Shown here in pieces: positions 1 through 7,039 of a DNA stretch of 11,153 nucleotides (within the stretch, counting starts at the first letter, position 1; the number at the start of each line of letters is the position of its first letter). Made by a program: the position numbers and the translations under genes. The notes beneath the pieces are model-generated. The model saw only the letters and a program-made list of their open reading frames with translations. It had not been told where the DNA came from and searched no databases. The DNA is from DASVBJ01 sp036375895. Lineage in GTDB: Bacteria > Actinomycetota > Actinomycetes > JACCUZ01. The stretch is taken from assembly GCA_036375895.1 (NCBI GenBank), contig DASVBJ010000002.1:1-11153 (forward strand), given 5' to 3'.

Positions 1-848
1 GTGAGGTCGGCGTCACCCACTGCCTCGGCGTCGGCGGGCGCGACCTCTCGGCTCCGGTCGGCGGCCGATCGACCCGTGCCGCGCTGGCTCTGCTCGACGA
101 CGACCCGGCCACCGAGCTGATCGTGCTGGTGTCCAAGCCGCCGGACCCCGCGGTCGCACGGGAGATCACGGCGTACGCCGGGTCGCTCGCGACGCCCGTC
201 CTGCTGGCCCTGCTGGGAGAGGGCCAGGACGACATCACGACGGTGGCGAGCCGCGCGGTCGAGGCCGTCGGCGGCGCGTGGCGCGAGCCGTGGTCCTGGG
301 ACGGTCAGCCGGCCCCCACGCCGGGCGGCGCGGTCCGCGGGCTGTTCGCCGGCGGCACGCTGTGCGACGAGGCCATGGTCATCGCGGCGGCCGCGCTCGG
401 CGAGGTGCGCTCGAACATCCCGTTGCGTCCCGAGTGGGCGGTCGGCCCAGACCTGCGCGCCGACGGGCACCTGATGCTCGACTTCGGCGACGACGCGCTC
501 ACCCAGGGCCGCCCGCACCCGATGATCGACCAGCGCACCCGGATCGAGCGGATCGCGGTCGAGGCGGCCGACCCGGCCTGCACGGTGCTGCTGCTCGACG
601 TCGTGCTCGGCCACGCCGCCCACCCCGATCCGGCGTCCGAGCTCGCGCCCGCGCTCGCCGCGGCCCGGCAGACGGCCCGCGACGGCGGCCGCGAGCTCGC
701 CGTCGTGGTGTCGCTGTGCGCGACCGTCGACGAGCCGCAGGACCCCCGCCGCCAGGCCGAGCTGCTGCACGAGGCCGGCGCCGCCGTCTTCCTGTCCAAC
801 GCGGCCGCCGCGCGGCACGCGGTGTCACTCGCGGGAGGGACCCGATGA
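1..848 (+). CDS. fdrA: FdrA-family protein (AllF-like), C-terminal part, 5' cut by window edge
   Basis: This is the last ~281 codons of a gene entering from the left; the first whole codon is at base 3. FdrA proteins resemble the alpha subunit of succinyl-CoA synthetase and are usually above 500 residues, so roughly half is missing. Visible family features are a GVTHCLGVGGRDLS stretch at the very start, SKPPDP (about 132-149), FAGGTLC (345-365), DFGDDALTQGRPHPMID (480-530), LDVVLGHAAHPDPA (594-635) and a terminal SNAAAARHA. In E. coli, FdrA (AllF) with YlbE (AllG) and YlbF (AllH) forms oxamate carbamoyltransferase, which splits oxalurate to oxamate and carbamoyl phosphate in anaerobic allantoin breakdown. 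The 3' end overlaps the DUF1116 gene by four bases (ATGA), so the two are almost certainly co-translated. Family assignment is firm; the substrate in this organism is inferred, and some actinobacterial FdrA/DUF1116 pairs may act on other carbamoyl compounds. Confidence 0.85.
   Translation, partial: EVGVTHCLGVGGRDLSAPVGGRSTRAALALLDDDPATELIVLVSKPPDPAVAREITAYAGSLATPVLLALLGEGQDDITTVASRAVEAVGGAWREPWSWDGQPAPTPGGAVRGLFAGGTLCDEAMVIAAAALGEVRSNIPLRPEWAVGPDLRADGHLMLDFGDDALTQGRPHPMIDQRTRIERIAVEAADPACTVLLLDVVLGHAAHPDPASELAPALAAARQTARDGGRELAVVVSLCATVDEPQDPRRQAELLHEAGAAVFLSNAAAARHAVSLAGGTR
833..840 (+). promoter_or_regulatory. Ribosome binding site of the DUF1116 gene
   Basis: GGGAGGGA, four bases before the ATG at 845 and inside the last codons of fdrA. 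It fixes the start at 845 and argues against the much longer frame that stays open upstream to about 278. Confidence 0.7.
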
Positions 849-2248
849 GCCTGCTCGACGGTGCGCCGGGCGTGGTCGCGGTCGGTGCGCAGATGTTCTC
901 CGACGCCCTGGCAGCTCAGGCCGTGCCGGTGACCCAGGTTGACTGGCGGCCCCCGCTCGGGGACGCGGGCATCGAGGTGCAGCTGGCCCAGGTCATGGCC
1001 GACGGCCGGCGGGAGGAGGCCAACCGGGTCGCCGTCGGCCGGCTGCTCGCCGCCGGCGCCGAGCTGGTCGACGTCCGGCCGGCGTCCGAGGCCCTCGGCC
1101 TGGCAGCGGGCACGTTCCTGCACGCGGGCCCACCCCTGACGTGGGACCGCGCCTCCGGCCCGATGCGCGGCGCCCTCATCGGCGCGATGCTCCTCGAGGG
1201 TCTCGCCGCCGACCCCGACGACGCCGAGCGCCGGCTCGACCGCGGCGAGGGCATCACCCTCGAGCCCTGCCACCACCACCGCGCGGTGGGTCCGATGGCC
1301 GGCGTCGTCAGCCCGTCGATGTGGATGTTCGAGCTACGCGACCCGGTGCACGGCGGCACGGCGTACTGCTCGCTCAACGAGGGGCTGGGCAAGGTCCTTC
1401 GCTACGGCGCCTACGGCCCGGAGGTGGTCGACCGGCTGCGCTGGATGTCCGCGGTGCTGGGCCCGCTGCTGCGGGGCGCGGTGCGCGCGCACGGGCCCGT
1501 CGACGTCAGGGCCATCGCCGCCCAGATGCTCCAGATGGGCGACGAGGGACACAACCGCAACCGGGCCGGGACGCTGATGTTCCTGCGCGAGCTGCTGCCG
1601 GCGCTGGTCGACTCGGGCGCCCCGTCGGGCGACGTGGCGGAGGCCGTGCGCTTCGTCGGCGGCAATGACCACTTCTTCCTCAACCTCGGGATGCCGGCCT
1701 GCAAGCTGGCCACGGACGCGGCGCGAGACGTGGCCGGGTCGAGCCTGGTGGTGGCGATGGCCCGCAACGGCACGGACTTCGGCATCCAGGTGTCCGGCAC
1801 CGGCGACCGCTGGTTCACCGCGCCCGCCAACACGCCGGAGGGTCTCTACCTCGGCGGGTACGGCCCCGAGGACGCCAACCCCGACATCGGCGACTCGGCC
1901 ATCACCGAGACGGGTGGGATCGGTGGCTTCGCGATGGCGGCGGCCCCCGCGATCGTCCGGTTCGTCGGCGGCGAGGTGCCCGACGCGATCGAGGCGACGC
2001 GGCTGATGTACGAGATCACGCTCGCCGAGAGCCCGACGTTCCAGATCCCCGTGCTGGACTTCCGCGGCTCGCCGACGGGGATCGACGTCACCAAGGTCGT
2101 CCGCACCGGGATCCTGCCGCACATCAACACCGGCATGGCCGGCAAGGTGGCGGGCACCGGCCAGGTGGGCGCCGGACTCGTCAACCCGCCGGCGGAGATC
2201 TTCCCGGCGGCCCTGCGGGCGCTGGCCGAGGCGGCGCCCCCGCTCTGA
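845..2248 (+). CDS. DUF1116 protein, YlbE/AllG-like putative oxamate carbamoyltransferase subunit
   Basis: Complete 467-residue protein. The ATG at 845 is chosen because a strong GGGAGGGA ribosome site ends four bases upstream, it overlaps the fdrA stop by ATGA, and the protein then begins like the family (VVAVGAQMFSDAL, then VPVTQVDWRPP at about 27-37). Conserved-looking blocks follow: EPCHHHRAVGPMAG (140-153), GDEGHNRN (232-239), GGNDHFFLNLGMPACK (272-287), MARNGTDFGI (305-314) and HINTGMAGK (426-434). The His-rich, Asn-rich and Gly-rich blocks look like an intact active site, with no truncation. In E. coli the homologue YlbE works with FdrA and YlbF in carbamoyl transfer between oxalurate and phosphate. 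Here the gene is the last of its transcription unit: a convergent phosphatase gene follows within about 65 bases, so any DUF2877 partner or carbamate kinase must lie upstream of the window or elsewhere. The role as part of an FdrA complex is well supported by adjacency; the exact reaction is inference. Confidence 0.85.
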   Translation: MSLLDGAPGVVAVGAQMFSDALAAQAVPVTQVDWRPPLGDAGIEVQLAQVMADGRREEANRVAVGRLLAAGAELVDVRPASEALGLAAGTFLHAGPPLTWDRASGPMRGALIGAMLLEGLAADPDDAERRLDRGEGITLEPCHHHRAVGPMAGVVSPSMWMFELRDPVHGGTAYCSLNEGLGKVLRYGAYGPEVVDRLRWMSAVLGPLLRGAVRAHGPVDVRAIAAQMLQMGDEGHNRNRAGTLMFLRELLPALVDSGAPSGDVAEAVRFVGGNDHFFLNLGMPACKLATDAARDVAGSSLVVAMARNGTDFGIQVSGTGDRWFTAPANTPEGLYLGGYGPEDANPDIGDSAITETGGIGGFAMAAAPAIVRFVGGEVPDAIEATRLMYEITLAESPTFQIPVLDFRGSPTGIDVTKVVRTGILPHINTGMAGKVAGTGQVGAGLVNPPAEIFPAALRALAEAAPPL

Positions 2249-2261
2249 GTCGCCGCCGACC

Positions 2262-2321
2262 GACCGTCAGGCAACCGACCGTCAGGCGACCGACCGTCAG
2301 GCGACCGACCGTCAGGCGACC
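2262..2321. repeat. 15-bp tandem repeat, four units, spanning the phosphatase stop codon
   Basis: Four head-to-tail copies of GACCGTCAGGCGACC on the + strand, at 2262-2276, 2277-2291, 2292-2306 and 2307-2321. The first copy has one change (GCAACC for GCGACC); the other three are identical. The array fills most of the space between the converging DUF1116 and PP2C genes. The last unit contains the end of the phosphatase gene. Because 15 is a multiple of three, every unit carries the same TGA in the phosphatase frame, at 2312-2314, 2297-2299, 2282-2284 and 2267-2269. No strong hairpin is visible, so it is not an obvious intrinsic terminator. Confidence 0.9.
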
Positions 2322-2968
2322 AGGACGACCGTGGTGACGTTGTCGACGCCGCCGGCCGCCAGTGCCGCCTCGGTGAGCCGGTCACAGGCCTCCTGGGCGC
2401 TGCCGGCACCCAGCAGCGCTGCGATCTCGTCGTCGTCGACCATGTTGGTGAGCCCGTCCGTGCAGAGCAGCAGCCGGTCACCCGGGGCGAGCCGCACCGA
2501 CTCGAGGTCGGGGCGGACGTCGCCGTCCAGTCCCAGGGCCTGGGTGAGGTAGCCCGCCATGCTGTGGTCGCGGGTGACCTGCTCGAGGCGCCCGTCGTGC
2601 AGCAGGTAGCAGCGGCTGTCGCCCACGTGCGCGACCCAGGCCGTGTCGGCGCTGGTCTGCACGACGACGACGGTCGTCCCCATGCCGGTGCGGCCCGGAG
2701 CGCGCCCGGCCTCGGCGACGACCGCTTCGTGAGCCTCCGCGACCGCGGACACCAGCCGCTCCACCGGGTCGGAGGGAAGGCGCTCCGCCGCCGGACCGGC
2801 CAGCACCTCGCGGAGCCGGCGTACGGCGGTCTCGCTCGCCACGTCACCCGCGGGGTGACCGCCCAACCCGTCGGCCACGACGAACAGCCCGGCCTCCCCG
2901 GCCACCAGCAACGCGTCCTCGTTGCGGCGCCTCACATGACCGGTCTCGGTGCGCGATCCGACGTTCAC
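2312..2968 (-). CDS. PP2C-family serine/threonine protein phosphatase (PstP-like)
   Basis: A 218-residue cytoplasmic PPM-type phosphatase that removes phosphate from Ser/Thr of proteins using two metal ions. Motifs in order: RRNED (14-18), ADGLGGH (32-38, metal-binding Asp-Gly), GMGTTVVV, VAHVGDSRCYLL, CTDGL (169-173) and VDNVT (208-212, metal-binding Asp). All the acidic metal ligands expected of the family are visible, so it should be active. It is a bare catalytic domain, with no transmembrane segment or sensor domain, unlike full-length PstP. The GTG at 2968 is preferred because family proteins begin just before the GSRTETGHVRRRNED stretch; a GTG at 3028 would add 20 Arg-rich residues without family support. 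Ribosome sites are weak for both. It lies 79 bases downstream of the LCP gene on the same strand, and its stop sits in a tandem repeat. No partner kinase is in the window, so its targets are unknown. Confidence 0.88.
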   Translation of the reverse strand: MNVGSRTETGHVRRRNEDALLVAGEAGLFVVADGLGGHPAGDVASETAVRRLREVLAGPAAERLPSDPVERLVSAVAEAHEAVVAEAGRAPGRTGMGTTVVVVQTSADTAWVAHVGDSRCYLLHDGRLEQVTRDHSMAGYLTQALGLDGDVRPDLESVRLAPGDRLLLCTDGLTNMVDDDEIAALLGAGSAQEACDRLTEAALAAGGVDNVTTVVLVA

Positions 2969-3047
2969 CGGACCACCGTAACGAGCCGGGCGCGCGGCGA
3001 CCGACCCGATCCGGCGGACACACCGCACAGCCAGCGGGCGGCCCGGG

Positions 3048-4322
3048 TCAGCCGCACACCCGGTAGCGCGCGGTGCGGGTGAGGGTCACGCCCTCCGGCA
3101 GCACCTCGACGCTCGGCCCCGGGGTGGTCGACGCGCCCGGAGCGGTCGTCGCGGCGTCCGGAGCGGAGCCGGAGCCCGCTGGGGCAGCCGGGCCCGACGG
3201 AGCCGCCGACGACCCCCCGGACCCGGCCCCGGCGACGGCCGGCAGGTCACGCGGGAGCGCGAAGCCGGGCACGCCCTCGCCGAAGTCGGTCAGGACCCTG
3301 GCCGCCGGCGCCGGCTGGACGAAGGTCACCGAGGCGCTGCCCGCGAACCCGGCCCGGGACGGCAGCACGAAGTGTCTGGTCCGCACACCGTGCTTGGCGA
3401 GCGCGAGTCCCGTCGAGATCACGGTGCCGATGGTGAGGTCCTTGTCGGTCGTCACCTCGTCGGCCACGGCGGACGCGAGGTCGTCGGCCATGAGCGGCAG
3501 CTTGGGCGTCAGGAGCTTGTGCACGAACGCGTCGGCGATCACCTGCTGGCGGGTCACCCGCTGGAAGTCGCTGGCGCCCGGGTCGGTCCGCCAGACGCCG
3601 TCGACCTGGACCTGGGTGTGGCGGGACCGGGCGAAGGCGAGCGCCTCCCAGCCGTCCATGTGGGTGCAGCCCGGTGACGTGACCAGCAGGCCGGACTTCG
3701 CGTCCCGGGTCGGCACGGGCACGTAGATGTCGACGCCGCCGGCCGCGTCGGTGAACCGGCCGAACGCCGTGAAGCCCAGCGCCGCCACGTGGTTGATGGG
3801 CACACCGGTGAGGTGCTGGACCTCGTCGACCAACGTCGTGACGCCGTACCGGTCGTACAGCTGGTTGATCTTGACGCCGTACTGCGGGAGCCAGGTGTCG
3901 CGCGGGATCGACAGGTAGCGGATCTGGCCGTGCTTGGTGTCGACCACCACCACCATCAGGGTGTCGGTGAGGCCGTCCTCGCCGCGGCCGTCGAGCCCGT
4001 GGATGTGGTAGCGCCGGGCCTCGGCGGCGGTCATCCCCCGGCTGCCGGTGGTGAACAGCAGGAAGGTCGTGACGCCTTTCAGCGGCGGCGGCAGGTCGAG
4101 CTCGACGCCGCCCGACTGCCCCCTGCCCGCGGGACCCGTCGCGGAGAAGTGCTGCACGCCCTGCAGCGCGTGCTGGACGCGCCACGCCTGTACGGCGAGG
4201 CCGGCCCCGAGCAGGATCGCCAGGACCAGCGTGCCGGCGACCGCGCCCCGCAGGACCCGGCGCCACCAGGACGACGCGGTCACGTGCCGGGGCACGTGAC
4301 CGCGCGGGGTCGTTGCTGACAC
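3048..4322 (-). CDS. LytR-CpsA-Psr (LCP) family membrane protein
   Basis: A 424-residue protein from a GTG at 4322. It has a short basic cytoplasmic N-terminus (WWRR at about 19-22), one membrane segment (about 24-46), then an outside LCP domain (about 85-270) and a Ser/Gly/Ala/Pro-rich tail (about 362-404) ending in a short segment with a lone Cys. LCP enzymes transfer undecaprenyl-linked polymers such as wall teichoic acid, arabinogalactan or capsule onto peptidoglycan. Family motifs seen: DGLTDTLMVVVVD (116-128), SIPRDTW (138-144), KINQLYDRYG (151-160), GGVDIYV (195-201), LAFARSRH (228-235) and DFQRVTRQQ (252-260). One oddity is that the usual LLxGSDSR segment reads FLLFTTGSRG (88-96 region), so the first conserved acidic residue is missing. 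An ATG at 4403 would extend the protein by 27 residues into the control region and has no better ribosome site. The family is sure; activity and polymer are not. Confidence 0.87.
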   Translation of the reverse strand: MSATTPRGHVPRHVTASSWWRRVLRGAVAGTLVLAILLGAGLAVQAWRVQHALQGVQHFSATGPAGRGQSGGVELDLPPPLKGVTTFLLFTTGSRGMTAAEARRYHIHGLDGRGEDGLTDTLMVVVVDTKHGQIRYLSIPRDTWLPQYGVKINQLYDRYGVTTLVDEVQHLTGVPINHVAALGFTAFGRFTDAAGGVDIYVPVPTRDAKSGLLVTSPGCTHMDGWEALAFARSRHTQVQVDGVWRTDPGASDFQRVTRQQVIADAFVHKLLTPKLPLMADDLASAVADEVTTDKDLTIGTVISTGLALAKHGVRTRHFVLPSRAGFAGSASVTFVQPAPAARVLTDFGEGVPGFALPRDLPAVAGAGSGGSSAAPSGPAAPAGSGSAPDAATTAPGASTTPGPSVEVLPEGVTLTRTARYRVCG

Positions 4323-4483
4323 GGGTCCGCCTGTCGTCCGGGATGGGGTCCTACCAGGATGACGATCGAGAGGGCCCGCGAGTTGCCATCGGCCGGTTGC
4401 CATCGATGGTCGAGTGAGTCAGGTCACACCGCGGGCCCGCGCGTTGGTCGCGCCACCGGGACCGGTGGGACCATGGCAGCACC
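4323..4483. promoter_or_regulatory. Divergent control region between the LCP and MFS genes
   Basis: A 161-bp non-coding gap between oppositely directed starts. It contains a 9-bp inverted repeat, GGGCCCGCG at 4372-4380 and CGCGGGCCC at 4430-4438. Inside lie two direct copies of GTTGCCATCG (4382-4391 and 4396-4405, 14-bp period), the 10-bp palindrome CCATCGATGG (4400-4409) and the CRP-like site at 4413-4428. No convincing -35/-10 pair could be placed. The transporter ATG at 4484 has only a distant GGTGGGA (4464-4470) as candidate ribosome site. The arrangement suggests operators shared by both promoters, but this is inference from symmetry alone. Confidence 0.55.
4413..4428. promoter_or_regulatory. 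Putative CRP/GlxR-type operator
   Basis: AGTGA-N6-TCACA, matching nine of the ten fixed positions of the CRP-family consensus TGTGA-N6-TCACA. It lies 56 bp before the transporter start and about 90 bp before the LCP start. In actinobacteria, Crp/GlxR regulators read this type of site in response to cAMP. The central six bases (GTCAGG) do not show the TA seen in many GlxR sites, so the call is tentative. Confidence 0.4.
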
Positions 4484-5704
4484 ATGACCTCCCCCACGAC
4501 CGCCCCGCCGCGTCAGCGTGCCCCGGTCCGGGGCAGGCTGCTCGTGATCGCGATCTTCCTCGTCGCGCTCAACCTGCGGGCCGCGCTCGCCTCGCTGCCG
4601 CCCCTCATGCACACGATCGAGCACGACCTGGGCCTGAGCGGTGCCGTGGCCGGGCTGCTCACCACGCTCCCGGTGCTCTGTATGGGCGTGTTCGCCCCGC
4701 TCGCGCAGCGGCTGGCGCACGCCGTGGGGCGGGAGGCCACCGTGGCGGTGGCCCTGGTCGCCCTGCTCGTCGGCCTGCTGCTGCGGCTCGGCGGCGGGGC
4801 GCTGCCGCTGCTGATGGTGAGCACGCTGCTGGCCGGCGCCGGCATCGCGCTGTGCGGCACCGTCCTGCCGGGCATCGTCAAGGAGTTCTTCGCCCACCGG
4901 CCGGGAGTCGTCACCGGCGTCTACCTGCTGGCGATGATGGTGGGTGCCACGGCGGCCGCGGCCGGGTCGGTGCCGCTCGCCGACCTGCTCGGGTCCTGGC
5001 AGGCCTCCCTGGCGGTCTGGGCGGTGCCCGCGGTGGTGGGGCTGATCGCCTGGCTCCCCGTCGTACGCGCCGTCAACGACCGCGAGGAGCCGGAGGACTC
5101 TGACGACGGCAGGGCGCCGGTAGGCCCGCTGCCGTGGCGGAGCGTGACGGCGTGGCTGCTCGCGTCCTATCTCGCGCTCCAGTCCTGGGGCTTCTACAGC
5201 CAGCTCGCGTGGGTGGCCCCGTCGTACGAGGCGCGCGGCTGGTCGGCCCGGGACGCCGGACTGCTGATGGCGGTGTGGAGCATCGTGCAGCTGGTGTCGG
5301 GGGTGACCGCGCCGGCCCTCGCGGACCGGGTGCGGGACCGACGGCTGCTCCTGGCCGGCTCGATCAGCTGCGCTCTCGCGGGGCTGGTCGGCATCACCGT
5401 GGCGCCGGGCGCGGCGCCGGTGCTGTGGGTGGTGCTTATGGGGCTCGGGCAGGGCGGCGGCTTCGCGTTGGGGCTGGTGAAGCTGGTCGACTACGCGCCC
5501 TCGCCCGCGGCGTCCGCCCGGCTCTCGGCGCTGGTGTTCCTGGTGTCGTACTCCGCGGCGTCGCTCGGCCCGCTGGTGTTCGGGGCGATGCGGGACGCCT
5601 CGCACGGCTTCGCGGCGCCGTTCGCCGTGCTCGTCGCCGTCTGCGCCGTGCAGCTGGTGCTCGTGCCGCGGCTTCGACCCGGGCGGCTCACCGAGCCGGA
5701 CTGA
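4484..5704 (+). CDS. Major facilitator superfamily transporter, CynX/NimT (YeaN) type
   Basis: A 406-residue, strongly hydrophobic protein with about twelve predicted membrane segments and a charged central loop (about 195-215, rich in Asp/Glu/Arg) between two six-helix halves. The N-terminal signature NLRAALASLPPL (30-41), followed by HDLGLSGAVAGLLTTLPVLCMGVFAP (about 47-72), is typical of the CynX/NimT branch. That branch includes E. coli CynX (cyanate locus) and YeaN/NimT (2-nitroimidazole efflux). These are secondary transporters of the cytoplasmic membrane, driven by ion gradients; most members have no known substrate. The ATG at 4484 is the first in frame before the signature. The gene is alone on its strand, divergent from the LCP gene and convergent with the ligase operon, ending 27 bases from it. 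No cyanase gene is present, so cyanate transport should not be assumed. Confidence 0.85.
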   Translation: MTSPTTAPPRQRAPVRGRLLVIAIFLVALNLRAALASLPPLMHTIEHDLGLSGAVAGLLTTLPVLCMGVFAPLAQRLAHAVGREATVAVALVALLVGLLLRLGGGALPLLMVSTLLAGAGIALCGTVLPGIVKEFFAHRPGVVTGVYLLAMMVGATAAAAGSVPLADLLGSWQASLAVWAVPAVVGLIAWLPVVRAVNDREEPEDSDDGRAPVGPLPWRSVTAWLLASYLALQSWGFYSQLAWVAPSYEARGWSARDAGLLMAVWSIVQLVSGVTAPALADRVRDRRLLLAGSISCALAGLVGITVAPGAAPVLWVVLMGLGQGGGFALGLVKLVDYAPSPAASARLSALVFLVSYSAASLGPLVFGAMRDASHGFAAPFAVLVAVCAVQLVLVPRLRPGRLTEPD

Positions 5705-5707
5705 TGG

Positions 5708-5729
5708 GACCTGCCGGGCCGGCGAGGTC
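5708..5729. terminator. Possible bidirectional hairpin terminator
   Basis: In the 27-bp gap between two converging genes, GACCT (5708-5712) pairs with AGGTC (5725-5729). GCC (5713-5715) pairs with GGC (5721-5723) beyond one bulged G, leaving a five-base loop. The stem is GC-rich, but there is no T tract on either side, so it may work as a weak, L-shaped or factor-assisted terminator. The position is more persuasive than the structure. Confidence 0.35.
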
Positions 5730-5731
5730 GG

Positions 5732-7039
5732 CTAGTGCGGCGTGCGGAGGTCCTTGACCCGCTGCGCCTTGCCCGCCGAGCGTTCCAGGGTCTCCGGGGC
5801 GACGACCTCCACGCGCACCGACACACCGATCGTGTGCTTGATGCGCTCCTCCAGCGCGGCCTCGATCACGTCGCGGTCGTGCGTGCTCACCTCGGGCCGA
5901 GACTCGACCTGGACGGTGAGCTCGTCCAGGCGCCCGGGTCGGGTGAGGACCAGGACGAAGTGCGGTGCCAGGCCGGGCGTGCGAAGGACGAGCTCCTCGA
6001 TCTGGGTCGGGAACAGGTTGACCCCGCGCAGGATGATCATGTCGTCGTTGCGGCCGGTGATCTTCTCCATCCGCCGCATGGTGCGCGCCGTCCCCGGCAG
6101 CAGGCGGGTGAGGTCGCGGGTGCGGTAGCGCACGACCGGCATCGCCTCCTTGGTGAGCGAGGTGAACACCAGCTCGCCGCGCTCACCTTCTGGCTGCACG
6201 GCGCCGGTCTCCGGGTCGACCACCTCGGGGTAGAAGTGGTCCTCCCAGACGTGCAGCCCGTCCTTGGTCTCGACGCACTCGTTCGCGACGCCCGGCCCCA
6301 TCACCTCGGACAGCCCGTAGACGTCCACCGCGTGCATGTCGACGCGGTCCTCCATCTCCCGGCGCATGTCCTCGGTCCACGGCTCGGCGCCGAAGATGCC
6401 GACCTGCAAGGAGCACGTCCGCGGGTCGATGCCCTGCCGCTCCATCTCGTCGATGACGGCGAGCATGTACGACGGGGTCACCATGACGATGTCCGGCTCG
6501 AAGTCGCGGATCAGCTGCACCTGGCGCTCGGTCATCCCCCCACTGACCGGGATCACCGTGCAGCCGAGGCGCTCGGCCCCGTAGTGCGCGCCGAGGCCTC
6601 CCGTGAACAGGCCGTAGCCGTAGGCGACGTGGACCCGGTCGCCGGGACGCCCGCCGCTGGCCCGGATGGACCGGGCCATCACGTCGGCCCACGTGTCGAT
6701 GTCGCGCCGGGTGTAGCCGACCACGGTGGGCCGACCCGTCGTACCGCTCGAGGCGTGCACGCGAGCCACCTCCTCGCGGGGCACCGCGAACATGCCGAAC
6801 GGGTAGTTGTCGCGCAGGTCCTGCTTGGTCGTGAAGGGAAAACGGGCCAGGTCGTCGAGGGAGCGGCAGTCGTCGGGGTGCACGCCGTGCGCGTCGAAGG
6901 ACCGGCGGTAGAACGGCACGTTGTCGTAGGCGTGGCGCAGGCTCCACCGCAGCCGTTCGAGCTGGAGGGCCGCGAGCTCGTCGCGCGAGGCGGTCTCGAT
7001 CGGCTCGAGGTCCTCGGGACGGGGCTGCACGTCACGCAT
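5732..7039 (-). CDS. Phenylacetate-CoA ligase family enzyme (PaaK-like)
   Basis: A 435-residue adenylate-forming ligase, the usual PaaK length. It should join an aryl or related carboxylic acid to coenzyme A through an acyl-AMP intermediate in the cytoplasm. Visible motifs: VPFYRR near 41-46, the ATP-binding loop ASSGTTGRPT (96-105), GAEPW (217-221), YGLSEVMGPG (241-250), YRTRDL (305-310), the hinge GRNDDMIILRG (329-339), and the C-terminal catalytic-lysine region SAGKAQRV with Lys424. All steps of the catalytic cycle appear covered. The ATG at 7039 shares its first base with the stop of the nucleotidyltransferase gene (TGATG) and has a GAGGAG ribosome site six bases upstream, so translation is probably coupled. 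It is the last gene of the molybdenum-enzyme maturation operon. No other paa genes are present, so phenylacetate is not assured as substrate; benzoate-like, heteroaromatic or furan acids are alternatives. Confidence 0.88.
   Translation of the reverse strand: MRDVQPRPEDLEPIETASRDELAALQLERLRWSLRHAYDNVPFYRRSFDAHGVHPDDCRSLDDLARFPFTTKQDLRDNYPFGMFAVPREEVARVHASSGTTGRPTVVGYTRRDIDTWADVMARSIRASGGRPGDRVHVAYGYGLFTGGLGAHYGAERLGCTVIPVSGGMTERQVQLIRDFEPDIVMVTPSYMLAVIDEMERQGIDPRTCSLQVGIFGAEPWTEDMRREMEDRVDMHAVDVYGLSEVMGPGVANECVETKDGLHVWEDHFYPEVVDPETGAVQPEGERGELVFTSLTKEAMPVVRYRTRDLTRLLPGTARTMRRMEKITGRNDDMIILRGVNLFPTQIEELVLRTPGLAPHFVLVLTRPGRLDELTVQVESRPEVSTHDRDVIEAALEERIKHTIGVSVRVEVVAPETLERSAGKAQRVKDLRTPH

Noticed and set aside
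597..635. The GHA in the FdrA segment LDVVLGHAAHPDPA considered as the phospho-histidine of succinyl-CoA synthetase.
   Set aside because: By-eye similarity only: the surrounding residues fit the FdrA-specific block, and FdrA complexes are carbamoyltransferases, so a phospho-His role cannot be claimed.
278..844. The DUF1116 reading frame stays open upstream to about 278, allowing a much longer protein.
   Set aside because: The added part is Arg/Ala/Pro-rich, without family similarity, and overlaps the clearly conserved fdrA frame. The ribosome site and ATGA overlap support the start at 845.
2262..2321. Tandem 15-bp units considered as a CRISPR array or intrinsic terminator.
   Set aside because: There are no spacers between units, the repeat is too short, and no stable hairpin or T tract is visible.
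2312..4322. PP2C and LCP genes considered as a Ser/Thr kinase-phosphatase cell-wall regulatory operon.
   Set aside because: No kinase, FHA, FtsW/RodA or penicillin-binding protein gene is present, and there is a 79-bp gap between the two genes, so a functional unit is not supported here.
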